A DNA stretch of 64,000 nucleotides from Proteles cristata cristata (lineage: Eukaryota; Chordata; Mammalia; Carnivora; Hyaenidae). Both the position numbers and the translations under genes were made by a program. The stretch lies in contig JAESUZ010003505.1 in the NCBI GenBank assembly GCA_017311185.1, positions 2,108,001 to 2,172,000 on the forward strand. The letters are read 5' to 3'. A model generated the notes under the pieces. It did not search any database and was not told where the DNA came from. It saw only the letters and a program-made list of their open reading frames with translations. This document shows positions 11,255-22,425 of the stretch, in pieces (position 1 is the stretch's first letter; every line of letters begins with the position of its first letter).

Positions 11255-12210
11255 TCATTTATTCAACATACAGTCTCTGGGGTGCCTGCTCTGCTAGTCG
11301 TTGGTAATTTATCATTGAACAAGACAGGCTAAGTTCCTGCCGTAATGGAAACCTTCTATTCCAGGTCTGCAATCAGATAGTAAAGGAATTATGTAAGGAG
11401 GACTGAACCTCGATAACCCGAGGGGCAAGGGGCAGTGACGGGACTGGACCAGTGACCGAGAGTAACTGGGGAGTGACATCTGTGGAGAGTGGTCAGGAAA
11501 TGGCTCCGTAAGGATGTGAAGTTAGACCTGACAGATGAGGATGGACCAGCAGAGCAAAGATCTGGGAAAAGCGTATTCAGAGCAGAAAGGGGCAGCCTGA
11601 GGAAAAGCCTGGATTGAGGAAGAACCTGGTGCTGGTAAAGATGAGAAGAGAGGCCGGTACGGCTGCAGAGGCTGGGGTGGAGTGAGGTGGGCGAGGTAGG
11701 AAGGGGTTATGTCACGGGGGATGTTGAGAGCTTTGGTTCATGGGTTCGGGTTTAAACCGGGGCTAATGTGATCTGAAACATCTTTTTAAGAGCTGTATCG
11801 CTCTGAGAGATAGGTGCAGATTGAATAGGTGTTGCCTTAACGCAAGTTGCATTGTAATAGGGAAACTCAGGACATACCTGTAATATAAGACAATGGAGGA
11901 AATGATAAATGTGTGAGGTAAAGACCAAATTCCATTTGAGAGAGCGTAAGGCTTAGCTGGGAAGATCAGAAAAAACTTTAGTAGGGACGTGTTTCAAGGT
12001 GTGAACGATTTAGACGTCTAAAAAGGGGGGTGGGGGGGGAAGAGCAGTCCAAAAATGAGATGAAGAAACTAGAAGAGACATTCAAGGATCTAGTGACTTG
12101 TTTGTTCAGACTGGTTTGAACTGGGTGGAAAGTAAGCTTGGGACCAGATCATGGAAGACCTTGAACTCCAGATTAAGAATGTGAACTTTGCTCTAAGTGG
12201 TCGGGTGCCA
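11255..12210 (-). repeat. L2 (LINE2) 3' region, antisense
   Basis: Blocks occur in the expected antisense L2 order. The reversed 3' end comes first (ATCATTGAACAAGACAGGCTA then TTCCTGCCGTAATGGAAACC), followed by GACATCTGTGGAGAGTGGTC and GCAGAGCAAAGATCTGG. A GTACGGCTGCAGAGGCTGG part comes next, then ACCAGATCATGGAAGACCTT and TAAGAATGTGAACTTTGC at about 12140-12190. A 200-bp stretch around 11850-12090 is less clear and includes a G-run (about 12026-12040). Confidence 0.7.
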
Positions 12211-12264
12211 GTGAAGAAATGAATTGTAGCCATGAGTCGGCAACAGTAATTTGGAATACATCGT

Positions 12265-12420
12265 GGAGGTCTCCAAACTTAACTCTGCCGCTAACCAGCT
12301 GTGCAGCCTGAGACTAAGTTTATTTAGTTTTGTCTTTATCTGTGAAATGAGGGTAAACTAGGTTCTCTCTACAGTCCCTGTTATTTTTAAAACAGTGCAG
12401 CTTTCCACATCTTAAATATT
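12265..12420 (+). repeat. MIR fragment
   Basis: AACTCTGCCGCTAACCAGCT followed by GTGCAGCCTGAGACTAAGTT and GTCTTTATCTGTGAAATGAG reproduces the MIR order 'ctctgccacttactagctgtgtgacc ... cctcatctgtaaaatggg'. Diverged but convincing. Confidence 0.75.
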
Positions 12421-12474
12421 TGTGAAGTACTAGGCATTGAAAGTTACTCATTTTTACCGGAACGCTTATTCAAA

Positions 12475-13130
12475 GGAATACATCCACCCTTTGTTTACGG
12501 CAGCGTTATTTACACTAGCTGGCGATGGAAGCCCACTGAGCATGCATCCACTGGTAATGGATAAAGACGCGGTGTATACACACAACGGAGTACTGTTGAG
12601 CCATAATAAAGAATGAAATCTTGCCATTTGCAACAACATGAATGGAGCTAGAGAGTATTAGGCTCAGCAGCATAAGTCAGAGAAAGGGAAATGCCGTATG
12701 ATTTCACTGATGTGAAATTTAAGAAACATAAGTAAGCGAAGGAAAAAAAAGGGGTGAGAGAGAGACATAAAGGAAGAAACAGATTCTTAACTACAGAGAA
12801 CAATCTGATGGTTACCAGAGGGAAGGGGATGGGGAAATGAGGGAAATAGAGGATGGGTATTAAGAAGGGCACTTGGGGGGATGCCTGGGTGGCTCAGTCG
12901 GTTAAGTGTCTGACTTTGGCTCAGGTTATGATCTAGCGGTTCATGGGTTCAAGCCCCGTGTCAGGCTCTGTGCTGACAGCTCAGAGCCTGGAGCCTGCTT
13001 CGGATTCTGTGTCTCCCTCTCTCTCTGACCCTCACTGGGTGATGTAAGGTGGTGTTGAATCACTATGGTATACACTTCAAACTAATATAACACTGTTAAC
13101 TGATGGGAATCAAAATGAAAAATAAAAAAA
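12475..13130 (+). repeat. L1 (LINE1) 3' end, interrupted by SINE sequence
   Basis: Carries the end of the L1 ORF2 region (GAATGAAATCTTGCCATTTG, AACAACATGAATGGAGCTAG), then the carnivore L1 3' untranslated part (GATGGTTACCAGAGGGAAGG, ATTAAGAAGGGCACTTG). After the SINE piece it resumes as ACTGGGTGATGTA ... AACTAATATAACACTG, and it ends in an A-rich tail at about 13130. It is truncated at the 5' side and cannot encode a working reverse transcriptase. Confidence 0.9.
12876..13035 (+). repeat. Tailless CAN-SINE fragment fused into L1
   Basis: Head and body are intact from ATGCCTGGGTGGCTCAGTCG to CTCTCTCTGACCCTC. The sequence then jumps straight into L1 (ACTGGGTGATGTA) with no (TC)n, no A-tail and no target-site duplication. 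By the usual carnivore L1 consensus, about eight L1 bases expected between GGGCACTTG and ACTGGGTGATG are missing. This suggests a later deletion or template switching, not a simple insertion. Confidence 0.85.
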
Positions 13131-14916
13131 TTACTTCACCGTGGAAAGACTCCAGAGAGCATTATTAGAGGAGATCATTGTGGGGGCATCTTTACTGCCC
13201 TTTCCCCACCTTTGTGTGACCTTGTTACTTCTTGGTCTACTTTTCAAACAGCAAGTCTGCAGGGCTAGCTGGGCGAAGATTCCAAATACATTTTCCCTGT
13301 GCAAAATAGAAAATAGTGAACATAATTTTTTTCTACAGCAGCATTTTTTCCCCATTTACATTACCTAAAAGAGGGAATACATAAGACATTGGTGAACCCA
13401 GGCACTCACATCCGAGTATAATATTCTGGCGTTGCTCGGGTTTACTGTCGGTCCTCACACCATTACCTGCACTCCGCTCACCGTGGCCCCCTTCCCTACT
13501 TGGAAATCGGTAAACCATTCTCCCGCCTTTGGCCTTACACAACAGCGCAGTAGGAAGCCACCATCCGTCACAGTCACAGTCCTTTAATTCTGTGCTCTGC
13601 TGGAGCTTTTCCACCACCAGACCGACAGTACAGCATTATAAGTTGTTAATATCTGGGGAACTCTATCCTTATTATATGGTTCTATAAAATACTTAGCCTT
13701 TTGAATAAGATACTTCATTAATACAGAAGAGTGTTTGCCAAAGATTCAATGTAGCTTTATTTTCATCATGATTGATAACCAGGATAACCGGCAGATGTTG
13801 CTGGGAGTTACAGAAGTTACTCGGTGGCTTATCTCTGTACCTTTAGTCACGTAAGGTACTTTATATCCTCTTTAAAATGTTGTTCTTTTCTTCTTTGGCA
13901 TTGGTGAGAGAGAGTGCTGGGTTAACGGCCTCCCTTCTGCTCTCTATGGGGCCTTGCCAGCAAGTGCTCACCAAACAGAGTCACATCATACTCAGTGGTG
14001 TGTGAAGACATGAGATTTTAGGGGGAAAACTGGTATACTGTAAGCGGTTATTATTTTGGATTTTGTGGAACGGTAAATGCGCTGGATTGTGCTTGGAGTG
14101 TGTGTGAGGTTAACTTTCTCTGTTATTTATTGTAATCATACCAAAAAAACACATTTGTAATGATTTTGTGAATGATGGAGTTTCAGAGACTGGAGGCAAA
14201 TTTAGTACAAAGAGAAAGAACTCGTCGGCAATACTGGTGGAATCTTAGCCGTCACAGTGAACTTGAACTTGGGGTTTAAGTGCTGTTTTGCAAAGAGATT
14301 TATAATGAGATCTTTCTCCAAATGCAACATGGTCGGTCTACTTTCCAATTAACAAAGTAAACTTGAAAGCAAAAAGCTACCTTCAAAAATGATGGTAGGA
14401 CTAATATTTCTGTGTAAACCTTGGCAGATATTTGTTTATCGTGGTTCAGTTTGGGACACAAAGGGTGTTCGTCCACTGAGTAACGAATTTCAGTACATTA
14501 TGTCCCAGATACTTTTAAACAACTCTGTCTCCTTCGCTTCATTATGTTAAAATTTTCAGTAAAATTTATAGATATAAATATATATCCCATATATATTTTT
14601 TCACGTACATAAAAATGTTACAACTTACTAGCCGTAAGTGTTTTGATGGCCTGATATTTTCTTGCACCATTTGGATTATGTTTGGTATCCTGGTACATTC
14701 CTCTAATCTAATCTCAGATCCTGTTGTTTTTAATTAACTCCTATAACATGACACTCTGTTAATTGTTGGTCTGTGTGCATACTTCTATTTTCATCCGTGT
14801 GTTTTGCTCGTGTTAACGTGGTAGTGTTTTCAAATGGCTCAAGGATTCCATTGAGAATTGTGAAACGTGTTAGGAAAAACGGCGTTGTTCTTTTTTTCCC
14901 TATCCTTTTCTTTTAG
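13131..14916. other. Unique sequence, no repeat recognised
   Basis: About 1.8 kb free of SINE, LINE or LTR sequence that I can recognise. Open frames of 60-95 codons occur on both strands around 13131-13617, overlap each other and have no family signature. It leads into the candidate exon at 14917. Confidence 0.4.
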
Positions 14917-15188
14917 AGGTAATTATATTCAGTTGATCGTAAGGCGTCTCAGGGGAGTGCTTTTTGGTGGCTTTAAATTGTTTCCCATAGACTTTAACGC
15001 GGGGACACCTACAGAATCCATTTTGGACACCGGGATGGTTGCGATGGCTTTGCATTACAGTGTCAGCAGGCGTTGCCATGGACATGGGTACAAAGCGACA
15101 AGGAAGGGACTGGGATGCGGAACAGTAATCGGAAAGAGAGAAATAAATCCTTCCCTTTCCGTTGCTTCACTGCTCCCCAGTGTTCCAG
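14917..15188 (+). other. Candidate exon (unrecognised), 272 nt
   Basis: Seen: a strong acceptor, an almost unbroken pyrimidine stretch ending CCTTTTCTTTTAG (about 14890-14916). It is followed by 272 nt with one frame fully open (starting within codon AGA, then GGT AAT TAT). The interval closes on a near-consensus donor, CCAG|GTAAGG at 15185-15194. The interval is GC- and CpG-richer than its surroundings. The encoded stretch (including RRLRGVLFGGFKLFPIDF) matches no family I know. It may be an alternative or non-coding-RNA exon, or chance. There is no supporting neighbour exon in view. Confidence 0.2.
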
Positions 15189-15360
15189 GTAAGGGGCACC
15201 TGCTGAGCGCCCCAGAAGGACAAGTAGATGCAGGCGTCCGTGAACCTCGGAGGGATGGCCGCGGGCCGCAGCGGCTGTGATGAGGTCGGGGGAGAAGACG
15301 GTGAGGGCGGAGGATAGAGCAGAAGAGTGGCCCCCAGGTAGTGTGGTTTTCACAGCACGC
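14980..15360. promoter_or_regulatory. CpG-enriched patch
   Basis: CpG dinucleotides cluster here (for example TTAACGCGGGG at about 14995, GGATGGCCGCGGGCCGCAGC at about 15252 and CAGCACGCGAG at about 15352) against a CpG-poor background. It is too short and weak for a classical CpG island. It could mark an alternative promoter, an enhancer or simply recent GC-rich unique DNA. Confidence 0.25.
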
Positions 15361-16290
15361 GAGTAGGCTGTATCCTTATTAGCTTCTATTTCCAGTAATT
15401 CTCCTGTAATTCCTAACAGTACTGCGGATTTTTGTAGTACTCAAAGCCACATTGAAATTACGACGGCATATGTTAAAATCGTGCGCCGTGGTTCCGTAAT
15501 ACAAAGCTAACATTTCCTGAACTAATTTGAAAATCTAGCAGACTGGGAAGTTATGCTGATAAAGAACCTGGTTTTGATTACTGGAATGAGATATATACAG
15601 TGTAGTGTCAAAAACTGTCTTCCAGTTGACACAACAATCCATAATTTATAGATTGCCTTAAAAATTAAAAGATGAAGTCAATTATAAGTAATTATAATGC
15701 TACATTGACTTGAGAAGTTATTCTATCCTTTGGGATAAAGGAAGTAATATTGGTGTCAGTCAGGAATCTTTAGCTTACAGCTTCCTGGTTCTGTCTTAAG
15801 AATTCTTCAGTTTTGTTTCATGAGAACCCTAAGCCACTGAAAGCCTGAAACCCTGCTATTTTTAGAAATAACTGTAGTAGCTTCTGTACATCATTGCACA
15901 TTTGTTCCTATTCTGAACTTCTTAACTGTGCCAGATCTTCAGAGAGGTTACTGGAAGTTTTCACGGCGACTGGCTGCAGAATCCGTCAGAGATGAATTTT
16001 AAACCATGCCAGAGAAAATAATAATAATCTGAGTTACAGCATCAGAATGTCCTTGTTATTTCTCTTCATGTTGGCTTCAAATATTCAATAGCAATTAAAA
16101 GTCCAAAATGCGGCATATTTATTAAATCTTTATTTTATGGTGGTCAACATTTTGTTTTTTTACAGACAGATCCAAACTATCTGCAAATAATACTTTGCAT
16201 ATATTAGCATCTCCTAAAGAGGTGAAGGGGAATAATTTGTATCTTCCTATAATTTTATGTCAGAAGGAGAGAAAATCTACATTCCTCCTT
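15361..16290. other. Unique sequence, no gene seen
   Basis: AT-rich, with no repeat I recognise and no open frame of note. A few CpG remain at its start (GTGCGCCGTGGTTCCG at about 15481). Confidence 0.4.
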
Positions 16291-16726
16291 ATTTTTTTTA
16301 ATTTTTAAAAAAATTTTTTAAATCCTCATTTTTTTTTAATTTCTTGGAGAGAGAGAGAGAGAGACAGCGTGAACTGGGGAGGGTCAGAGAGAGAGGGAGA
16401 CACAGACTCTGAAGCAGGCTCCAGGCTCTGAGCTGGCTGTCAGCACAGAGCCCGACACGGGGCTCAAACCCCCGAACCGCGAGATCATGACCTGAGCAAA
16501 ATTCGGACGCTTAACTGACTAAGCCACCCAAGCGCCCCTTAAATCCTCATTTTTATTTCTAAGACACAGAGAGAGAGCACAGAAGGGGCACAGAGCGAGC
16601 GGATAGAGGATCCCAAGCAGGCTCTGTGCTGACAGCAGAGAGCCCGATGGGGGACTTAAACTCACAAAGTGGGAGATCACAACTTGAGCCTAAAGTTGGA
16701 GGCCTAACTGACTGAGGCACCCCTGT
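16291..16726 (-). repeat. Older CAN-SINE split by a younger one
   Basis: The old copy's body and head run from about 16554 to 16726 (TTTCTAAGACACAGAGAGAG to GACTGAGGCACCCC). Its T-rich tail lies on the other side of the insertion, at about 16291-16320. The head is diverged (AAAGTTGGAGGCCTAACTGA), consistent with greater age. Confidence 0.85.
16333..16538 (-). repeat. CAN-SINE inserted in the tail of another
   Basis: Full-length reverse-strand copy ending AAGCCACCCAAGCGCCCC. The target-site duplication TTAAATCCTCATTTTT is on both sides (about 16318-16332 and 16539-16554), and those bases belong to the older SINE tail. It carries GAGCTGGCTGTCAGCACAG, a variant intermediate to the young subfamily seen near 62 kb. 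Confidence 0.93.
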
Positions 16727-19700
16727 GTTCTTCCTTTTTCTGAGAACGTGAATTATTAGAAGAAAAGAAAGACTCATCCTTGCGTAAACTTCCTAGAAAA
16801 TTTAATGACCTTACAAACTAATGGCTGCATGTGGAGTTTTTGGTGAGGCCTTCTTCTGGGTGTGCTTTGATCATAAAGCAGTTTGTAACTGTAAGTGAAG
16901 TGCATGAGTTTTCTGTGTGGAATCAGCCAAAACGCATGCATGTCTAGGGGAAGGACAGGAAGAACATTCTGGAGTATCATTCAGGGACTACGTATCCAGA
17001 GAAGACAAACTATGACATACTCGTTGTTGGACTCATACGATAATTTGTGATCCTTTTCATGTATTTAAGATTTCATTTTGTTGGAAAGCTTTCAAAGGGT
17101 GACCTAGGACGCGAGCCAATGACGAAAGCCTCTTGTAACAATTTGGAGCATGCTTTATGCGTTCCGGAATGGGATTGTAAAAATCCTCTGCAAAATAACA
17201 TCTGAAATGTATTAAAGCACAATTTCCTCTGATAAGGCTTGAAGGCCCTCATATGAAAAGTGACACCACTCTGAGGGACACTGTGTTAGTGTGACCCTCT
17301 GTTGTGTTGCTCATAACTGACATTAATCCATTAAGGGTGCGAGGGTCATTTATTTTCCTCACGAAGTCATTAAATACCACTATTGATTTCTGTTCAGTCA
17401 GTCAGCTTGCTCCTTCCTTTTATGATCATTCTGTGCATTAATGCTAAGTGTTGACTTTATGCACTTGAAATAATAGATACTCTCGTATTTAAAATTAAAG
17501 TTTAAAATTAAGTTAAAATAATCACAGTTATGAGAAAAGAAATTGTATAATCGGTTCACTAACCAAGCTTGTGTTTACTAGAATTGGAAAAGTGATGTTG
17601 ATGTTAAAAAATGTATAACTTGCCCATCTCTAGTGTATTGTTTGCTAAATAGTTAAGAGATAACTTTGAATTCATCTTTAAATTAATAAGTAAAATGAAC
17701 AAAACTGGAATGTGGGTCTTTATAACATTCTTTTACTGCTGCCACTTTTATAACTAAATATACTGCTCTCTGGTGCTTTGCAGATCAGTCTATTGTTCTT
17801 TTATTTTCCAATTCCTTCCGTTTTGCCACGGAAACAAAAACAAACCGTAAATCCTCCGATTCACCGGCTTTACCGGAACCAGATTCCCAGAGTATTTCTA
17901 GAGTATTGAGCAGGAAAATGGGGGAGAAAAATTAAAAAAAAATGGGTGTACGATATTCTGTTTTGGAAGCCCAGATGGATAGTATTACCTGGTTTTTGTT
18001 AGGGAATTCATTTTATGGTAAGTTGTTCATTTCTCTGACATGATGTAGAATTGATACTCCCTTATACTCCCTTGAAACTGTTGGATTTGTCAGAAGAAAT
18101 GGCAACAGAGAGCATTCCATTCTTCCTGATTTCTGTCTTCCTTTTAAGACCAGTAATCTTTTCCTTAAATATAAATCCATTACCCCTTGTGTTTTTACTT
18201 GAAGGCATACTTGAATAGTACCAGGAACTTTATAAGTTACCTATGTTGGCCATGTTTTGAATATTTCTCTTCCGTGTCCTTTTGGAACTTGACATAGAGA
18301 TTCCTGGTTGAGACAGAGATGAGGTGATGTTTATTTATTAGGTCCCCGCTCTCCCACGACGTGCTGTGGAAGGTCTACAGCCCCCACTGCGGGTGAACCA
18401 AGCGGTACCATGTCTATTACAACAGCATCTTTGGATAAGTTGTACGCTCAGCACCTTTTCTCATAGGCTTCTTGCCTGGCTCATCGACGGAAACCTGAGC
18501 GAAGCTTTGATATTAATGAATTATGACGAGCCCCTTGCCTGCCAGGCAGAGGCTCCCGCCCCCCTCCTTTAAGACAAAAACTTAATGGAAGATGCTCAGA
18601 TGGGCAGGCTCTCTGATCATACCCCTTAAGTGCTCATCCCCTTTTCTGATGTGAATATTCAGAGAGCCGTGAAGCTGCAAGTGGCAGCGTTTAATACCGT
18701 CTTTCTCATAATGCCTGAATAATTTTCCGGAGACTGATCGCTGCAGCTGCTGCGAACATGGTTATTTGTTTATTTTTCACCTTGGTCCTGGTGGAATGCT
18801 GACCCAGCTAATCTTCAGGACTCACAGGGGAAAATGGTTTCATATTCATAGCTCTTGTCTGTTCTTTCAAATAAACACAAAACTGAAGCTTGTGACCAGC
18901 CACTCTCATAATAGAGAAATAAGGAGAACTGGTCCTTTAGTTTCCTTGAAACATGAAAAAAAAAAAATGACTGTTAATGAAGAATTTGGTGAAACATGAA
19001 GACGGTCTTGCATGTTTTTAATGGATGTTTGTGACAAGGAAGGAGAAAGCTTAGGCTGTCGTGGTGAGTTATAGAATGTTTTTGAGATTTCCCTCTGGTC
19101 GTCCTCATTATTTCAAACAGCCTGGCTTTTAAGCTACTGTAGATTTCGTTTTATGTATATTGGCCTTCATTTGCTGAAATGCTTCAAGTTCACAGCACTA
19201 AAGTCATTTTGAAAACGGGATGTAATTACAAAGGTATCTTATGCTTACCAACAGCTTTTTTGGATCAATTTAATTATCATTACTTGTGGATACTGTAAAT
19301 TGAATATCCCTTCCCTAATTACATTAAACTCAGGGGTTAGCTGCTTAAACATCTAAATGAGAAAAGTTCATCCTTTGCTATAAATAGGAGAATTGTTCTC
19401 TTATTTAGACTGACCTTAGAAGCTAAGCATTTTACATGATATTGTCAGGTGAGCGTTATAAAGACAGTCTGTAATGAGATCTGTAATGAGGAACTAAGGT
19501 ATAATGGCCCTTTGAAAAAGTTAATTTATTCAGCATTTTCTTATTGCGTGATGGAATTAAAGTCTCTGTGTGGGTCTAGACCCCTTTTTTAAAGAGGCCG
19601 GTCACACAGTGCTTGGTTTATCCCTATGCTGTCAGTAGTCTGAAGTGGTTTAATATTACTCTTCCAGCTTAATGGAAGTCACAATAAAAGTAGTGAATTA

Positions 19701-21923
19701 GTCTTGCCCTTTTAAACAGAGCTAATTTATTTAGAGACTAGCAATGCTATTTGCCCACCTTCTCTCTCACCTCCTTTTACAGGGTTGATATACAGGAATT
19801 TATTCAAGCCACAGAAAGAGGTTTTTTTTTTTTCCTCCGAGGGGGGTGAAAAAACTGCTTTTAGACATCTATAAGCAAGAACTGTGTTTTCCTGTTGTGG
19901 AAAATCGGCTTTAATTAGTTGATGTGTGTGTGTGTCTCTATTTGTTGTCTGTTCAGCTCAAGTGATTGTGTGCTTTGTAAGAGATCGTTTCCAGGGAGAT
20001 ATTTGATTGATTTCTGCTTGTTATAGTCATTGTAAATTTTAGGGCACACGTAGCTACTTGTTTTTATTTACTTTGTTTTCTTCCTCAATGGTAGCTTCAT
20101 TAAAAATCTGTTATAGTTGAAACTCTAAAAAATAGAAGCGTAACTACTTATTTTCCCAGAGCAGTACCTGCTGAGTGTGCTTTATGATTTATCGTTAAAC
20201 CTGTAAGATAGGACAAATTGAGCCAAAATGTGTTAGGATCAGAAGCCATCCTTGGGATAAGGTAACCCAGAGGAGGTTTTTCTTATGCAAACAGGTAGCT
20301 AATTTTGAGTCTGGGATCAAAACGCATCCTGGTTTCTGGATTTTCTGATGAGGGGCCTTGAAGAATACAGCAGGATCAAGAAAAAAATGTAGGCTTAGGT
20401 TCGAGAGTGAACAAGTAGTTCTGAACTCTGCATTTTCTAAAAGGAATTACAGGTTCTGTTAAAGCATGCTGGGAGTGGTGATTTGCAGCTACTTTAAAAT
20501 ATTTTTAACCATACTAAATTCTAGAAATTTAGTTTTGCCCCAGCAAATAACAAAATGAAAATTCTTTGGATTTAGGGATGTCTTTTAATACCTTTTTAAA
20601 ACTAGTTTCTTAAAAATGTAGACTCTCACTTAGTTTAGTAGTAAAAGGTATGAAATTGAATGTTCGTACAGGCGACAATTTTCCTGACCAATTCAAACAG
20701 GCACTGAACTCTGGAATTGCATTTCTAATATTAGAGGACTGACCATAGGCAACCTAACTTTAAGAAAACACAGGCAGCAATTTTATGCATCTGATACAAT
20801 TAGACACAGTTGCCAGTTGTATCAAGTACATTAGAAGTCAAATTTTAGTCTTCATAAAAAGCAATCAGAGGTAGGCATTTAAACCTAGATGTGTATAGCT
20901 ACAGTATGAATTTCAAAGAGTCCTGCCCATTTATCTGTTCCAGAAAAGCAGTCTTTGTAAAATACTGTCAGTAGTCAAGTGAATGAAAACTCAGGATCAT
21001 GAAAGGTGAGGAAGTAATGGTTTGAAGTGGATTTACTCGTCAATACATAGAATGCTTTTCCTGTTAAATGAAGTTGGGGTCGGGGGAGGGAGTGTATTTT
21101 GTTTTGTTTCCTTTTGGTGGTTTTTACCTTCATCAGCACATGACAGCTCATAGTCATAAGAGTTGAGGTTCTCAGTTCAGCATTTGTGGGGCCACAGTGT
21201 ATCTGAGCCATAGGCTTCTTTGAAGGGAGGTGTTGCCTCATGTAATCTCCTTCTGCAATATCTACTAAAGCTCTAGGATGTGAGCATTTTGATGTTGATG
21301 ATGATAATCGACACACATTAAATTTAGCTCAGAAATTAAGAGCTATTAGCAAAACTGCTCCTCATCATTTATTCTCACTTCTTGAGAAATTTTTATATGT
21401 TGTGGAGTATTTATTCTTCCTTGTCTGCCCAGTTAATGGTGTCATGATCCTTTCAGATCACTCTAATTATGTTTCACTAAGATGGTGCCAAGTCTGGTGA
21501 TACCTTGCTTAAGACTTTCATCCTGCTAGCTTTTTCACTCGTTTCCTAGGCACCCTCAAACTCTCTGAAAAATTCTGTTCTCAAAAATTCGTTAAAAGAC
21601 ATAGTAAACATTCTGGATTGCAGTGCACAAGATGGTTTATAAAGTAGTATCTGTATAAACTGTAATAGGCAGGTTTCCTCAGAGAGTGTAGGAGCCTTGT
21701 CTTAAGTTAATAGTAAGCATTTACTGGAACATGGAGGTGCTCTGTAGGCTAGTTCTTATAGAGGATTGAAAAGAGGAGTACATAATTTTTACTTGTGCAG
21801 AGTGTGATCACTTGGTGTCCATAAATGTGATAAGAGCATGAAATCACTTGACTTGGAAACGAAACCATTTGTCTGGCAATGACTTTTATGGAGGACAGAG
21901 GCAATTTAAAGTAGGATGATCTG
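16727..21923. other. 5.2-kb interval free of recognisable repeats
   Basis: No SINE, LINE, LTR or MIR is visible across this span, the longest such gap in the window. It contains dense AT-rich, TAAT-containing stretches (for example TTTAATTATCATTACTTG at about 19269 and GGCTTTAATTAGTTGATG at about 19907) and a CAGCTG E-box at about 18744. Repeat depletion is often seen around conserved developmental regulatory DNA. No coding exon can be supported. A (GT)5 at about 19923 is the only simple repeat. Confidence 0.4.
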
Positions 21924-22147
21924 GGGGCATCTGTGACGCTCAGTTGGTTAAGCCTCTGACTTTGGCTCAGGTCATGAACTTGTGTTCTGTGAGTTCGAGC
22001 CCCACGTTGGGCTCTGTGCTGACAGCTCAGAGCCTCTCTGCTCTGGCCATGCTTACTCTCTCTTTCTCTTTCTCTCTCTGTCTCTCTGTCTCTCTCTCTC
22101 TCTCAAGATAAAAAAAAAAAAAAAACCAAAAACTTTTAAAAAAGAAG
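21924..22147 (+). repeat. CAN-SINE, full length
   Basis: Exact 16-bp target-site duplication AAAGTAGGATGATCTG at 21908-21923 and 22148-22163. The body lacks the usual GCCTGGAGCCTGCTTCAG segment: after CAGCTCAGAGCC it runs directly into TCTCTGCTCTGGCCATGC, so there is an internal deletion. The tail is A-rich. Confidence 0.95.
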
Positions 22148-22289
22148 AAAGTAGGATGATCTGAAGAGTCCATTTAAATTTGGAGGTAAAAGATTTCAGT
22201 TGTAATGTGTAGGCTAATAGGGATGAATGTAAATTCGAGCCTCAGTTGAAAAAAATACCGTGGAAAAAAAAGTACTAATTTTCACAGTT

Positions 22290-22425
22290 CCTCTCTGAAG
22301 TATGGGTACCACTTCTCAAGTGGCACAGTTGAGTCTCAGAGGTTAAGACAAATCATTTTCCCTGCATCACAGAACTATCCAGCTATCCTGTATTTGAACC
22401 CAGGTCTGTTTTCACTCCCAAGTCC
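22290..22425 (-). repeat. MIR fragment
   Basis: TGAGTCTCAGAGGTTAAGAC, then CTGCATCACAGAACTATCCA and GTATTTGAACCCAGGTCTGT, match the reversed MIR core (gaggttaagt ... ggtcacacagc ... attcgaacccagg). Confidence 0.75.

Noticed and set aside
18342..18392. 51-nt exon-like interval between TTATTAG and GTGAAC
   Set aside because: Too short, with a weak acceptor lacking a pyrimidine tract. Left as part of the repeat-free interval.
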